Shown: positions 6,625 through 6,871 of the stretch, piece by piece
Numbering within the stretch: position 1 is the stretch's first letter
Layout: the number at the start of each line of letters is the position of its first letter
Source: Sedimentibacter sp.
Lineage (GTDB): Bacteria > Bacillota > Clostridia > Tissierellales > Sedimentibacteraceae
Length of the DNA stretch: 6,871 bases
NCBI GenBank assembly: GCA_029256005.1
Contig: JAQSYS010000093.1
Span: 1-6,871, forward strand
Direction of reading: 5' to 3'
Translations under genes and position numbers: made by a program
Notes under the pieces: generated by a model
The model's input: only the letters and a program-made list of their open reading frames with translations
Database searches by the model: none
What the model was told of the DNA's origin: nothing

Positions 6625-6871
6625 ATGATATTTGAAGCGATGGCTGTTGGTTCATATTATTCAAATTGTTATATAGTAGGTTCAAACAGCACAAAAGAAG
6701 CGGCAATAATTGATCCAGGAGCAGATTATAACAAAATAAATGACAAGATAAATGAGTTAGGACTAACTCCGAAAATTATTATTTTAACTCATGCACATGC
6801 TGATCATATTGGTGCAGTACAGGATTTTGTTAATAGTTATGGTTCATTGGTGTACATACACAAGGATGATG
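6625..6871 (+). CDS. MBL-fold metallo-hydrolase, glyoxalase II-like (3' partial)
   Basis: The first 82 codons of a metallo-beta-lactamase-fold hydrolase run off the window end. Visible are the strand-loop NCYIVGS (14-20), AAIIDPGAD (26-34) and the zinc-binding motif THAHADH (55-61: His56, His58, Asp60, His61), which matches the HxHxDH signature of the GloB/YcbL-type subfamily of about 205-215 residues. The likely reaction is hydrolysis of a thioester or similar substrate, but the true substrate cannot be read from this fragment. A perfect AGGAGG at 6614-6619, five bases before ATG, overlaps the dtd stop codon. An MBL-fold gene after dtd is a common clostridial arrangement, often followed by hemZ and hisS; that is stated from memory and is not visible here. 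Confidence 0.92.
   Translation, partial: MIFEAMAVGSYYSNCYIVGSNSTKEAAIIDPGADYNKINDKINELGLTPKIIILTHAHADHIGAVQDFVNSYGSLVYIHKDD

Noticed and set aside
1..6871. CRISPR array, insertion sequence, tRNA/rRNA gene, phage or defence module
   Set aside because: No regularly spaced repeats, transposase, cloverleaf or integrase-like sequence is visible. Base composition is even and all genes are housekeeping or conserved clostridial genes.

Overview
The window is AT-rich with short intergenic gaps, A/T-ending codons and strong GGAGG-type ribosome binding sites. Together with a SCIFF-peptide maturase next to the recJ-apt-relA-dtd block, this points to a low-GC Gram-positive anaerobe of the class Clostridia. 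The genus cannot be fixed from the sequence alone. All supported genes are on the + strand.

Layout: (1) positions 1-805 hold the C-terminal part of a radical SAM/SPASM maturase of the SCIFF (ranthipeptide) type, scfB; its N-terminus and the expected scfA precursor gene lie upstream of the window. (2) Positions 806-913 are a 108-base gap with a plausible sigma-A promoter. (3) Positions 914-3305 hold a small two-helix membrane protein of the LapA-domain family with a long coiled coil, overlapping recJ (single-strand-specific DNA exonuclease) by 29 bases. (4) apt (adenine phosphoribosyltransferase) and relA (bifunctional (p)ppGpp synthetase/hydrolase) follow. A striking inverted repeat spans the apt stop codon and ends just before the relA ribosome binding site. 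(5) Positions 6058-6165 are a second 108-base gap with three similar 12-mers and a compact terminator-like hairpin. (6) dtd (D-aminoacyl-tRNA deacylase) is followed 9 bases later by the first 82 codons of a metallo-beta-lactamase-fold hydrolase, cut by the window end.

The genes probably form one or two transcription units. They link DNA repair (RecJ), purine salvage (Apt), the stringent-response alarmone (RelA) and translation quality control (Dtd). The Apt-RelA pairing is functionally sensible, because (p)ppGpp is made from and acts on purine nucleotides. This gene order is conserved housekeeping synteny in Firmicutes: Bacillus subtilis has a comparable yrvD-recJ-apt-relA-dtd order, stated from memory.

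I found no convincing undescribed system. The points most worth a second look are non-coding: the apt/relA hairpin, the relA-dtd leader with its internal terminator and phased repeats, and the overlap and missing Shine-Dalgarno at the lapA-like/recJ junction.
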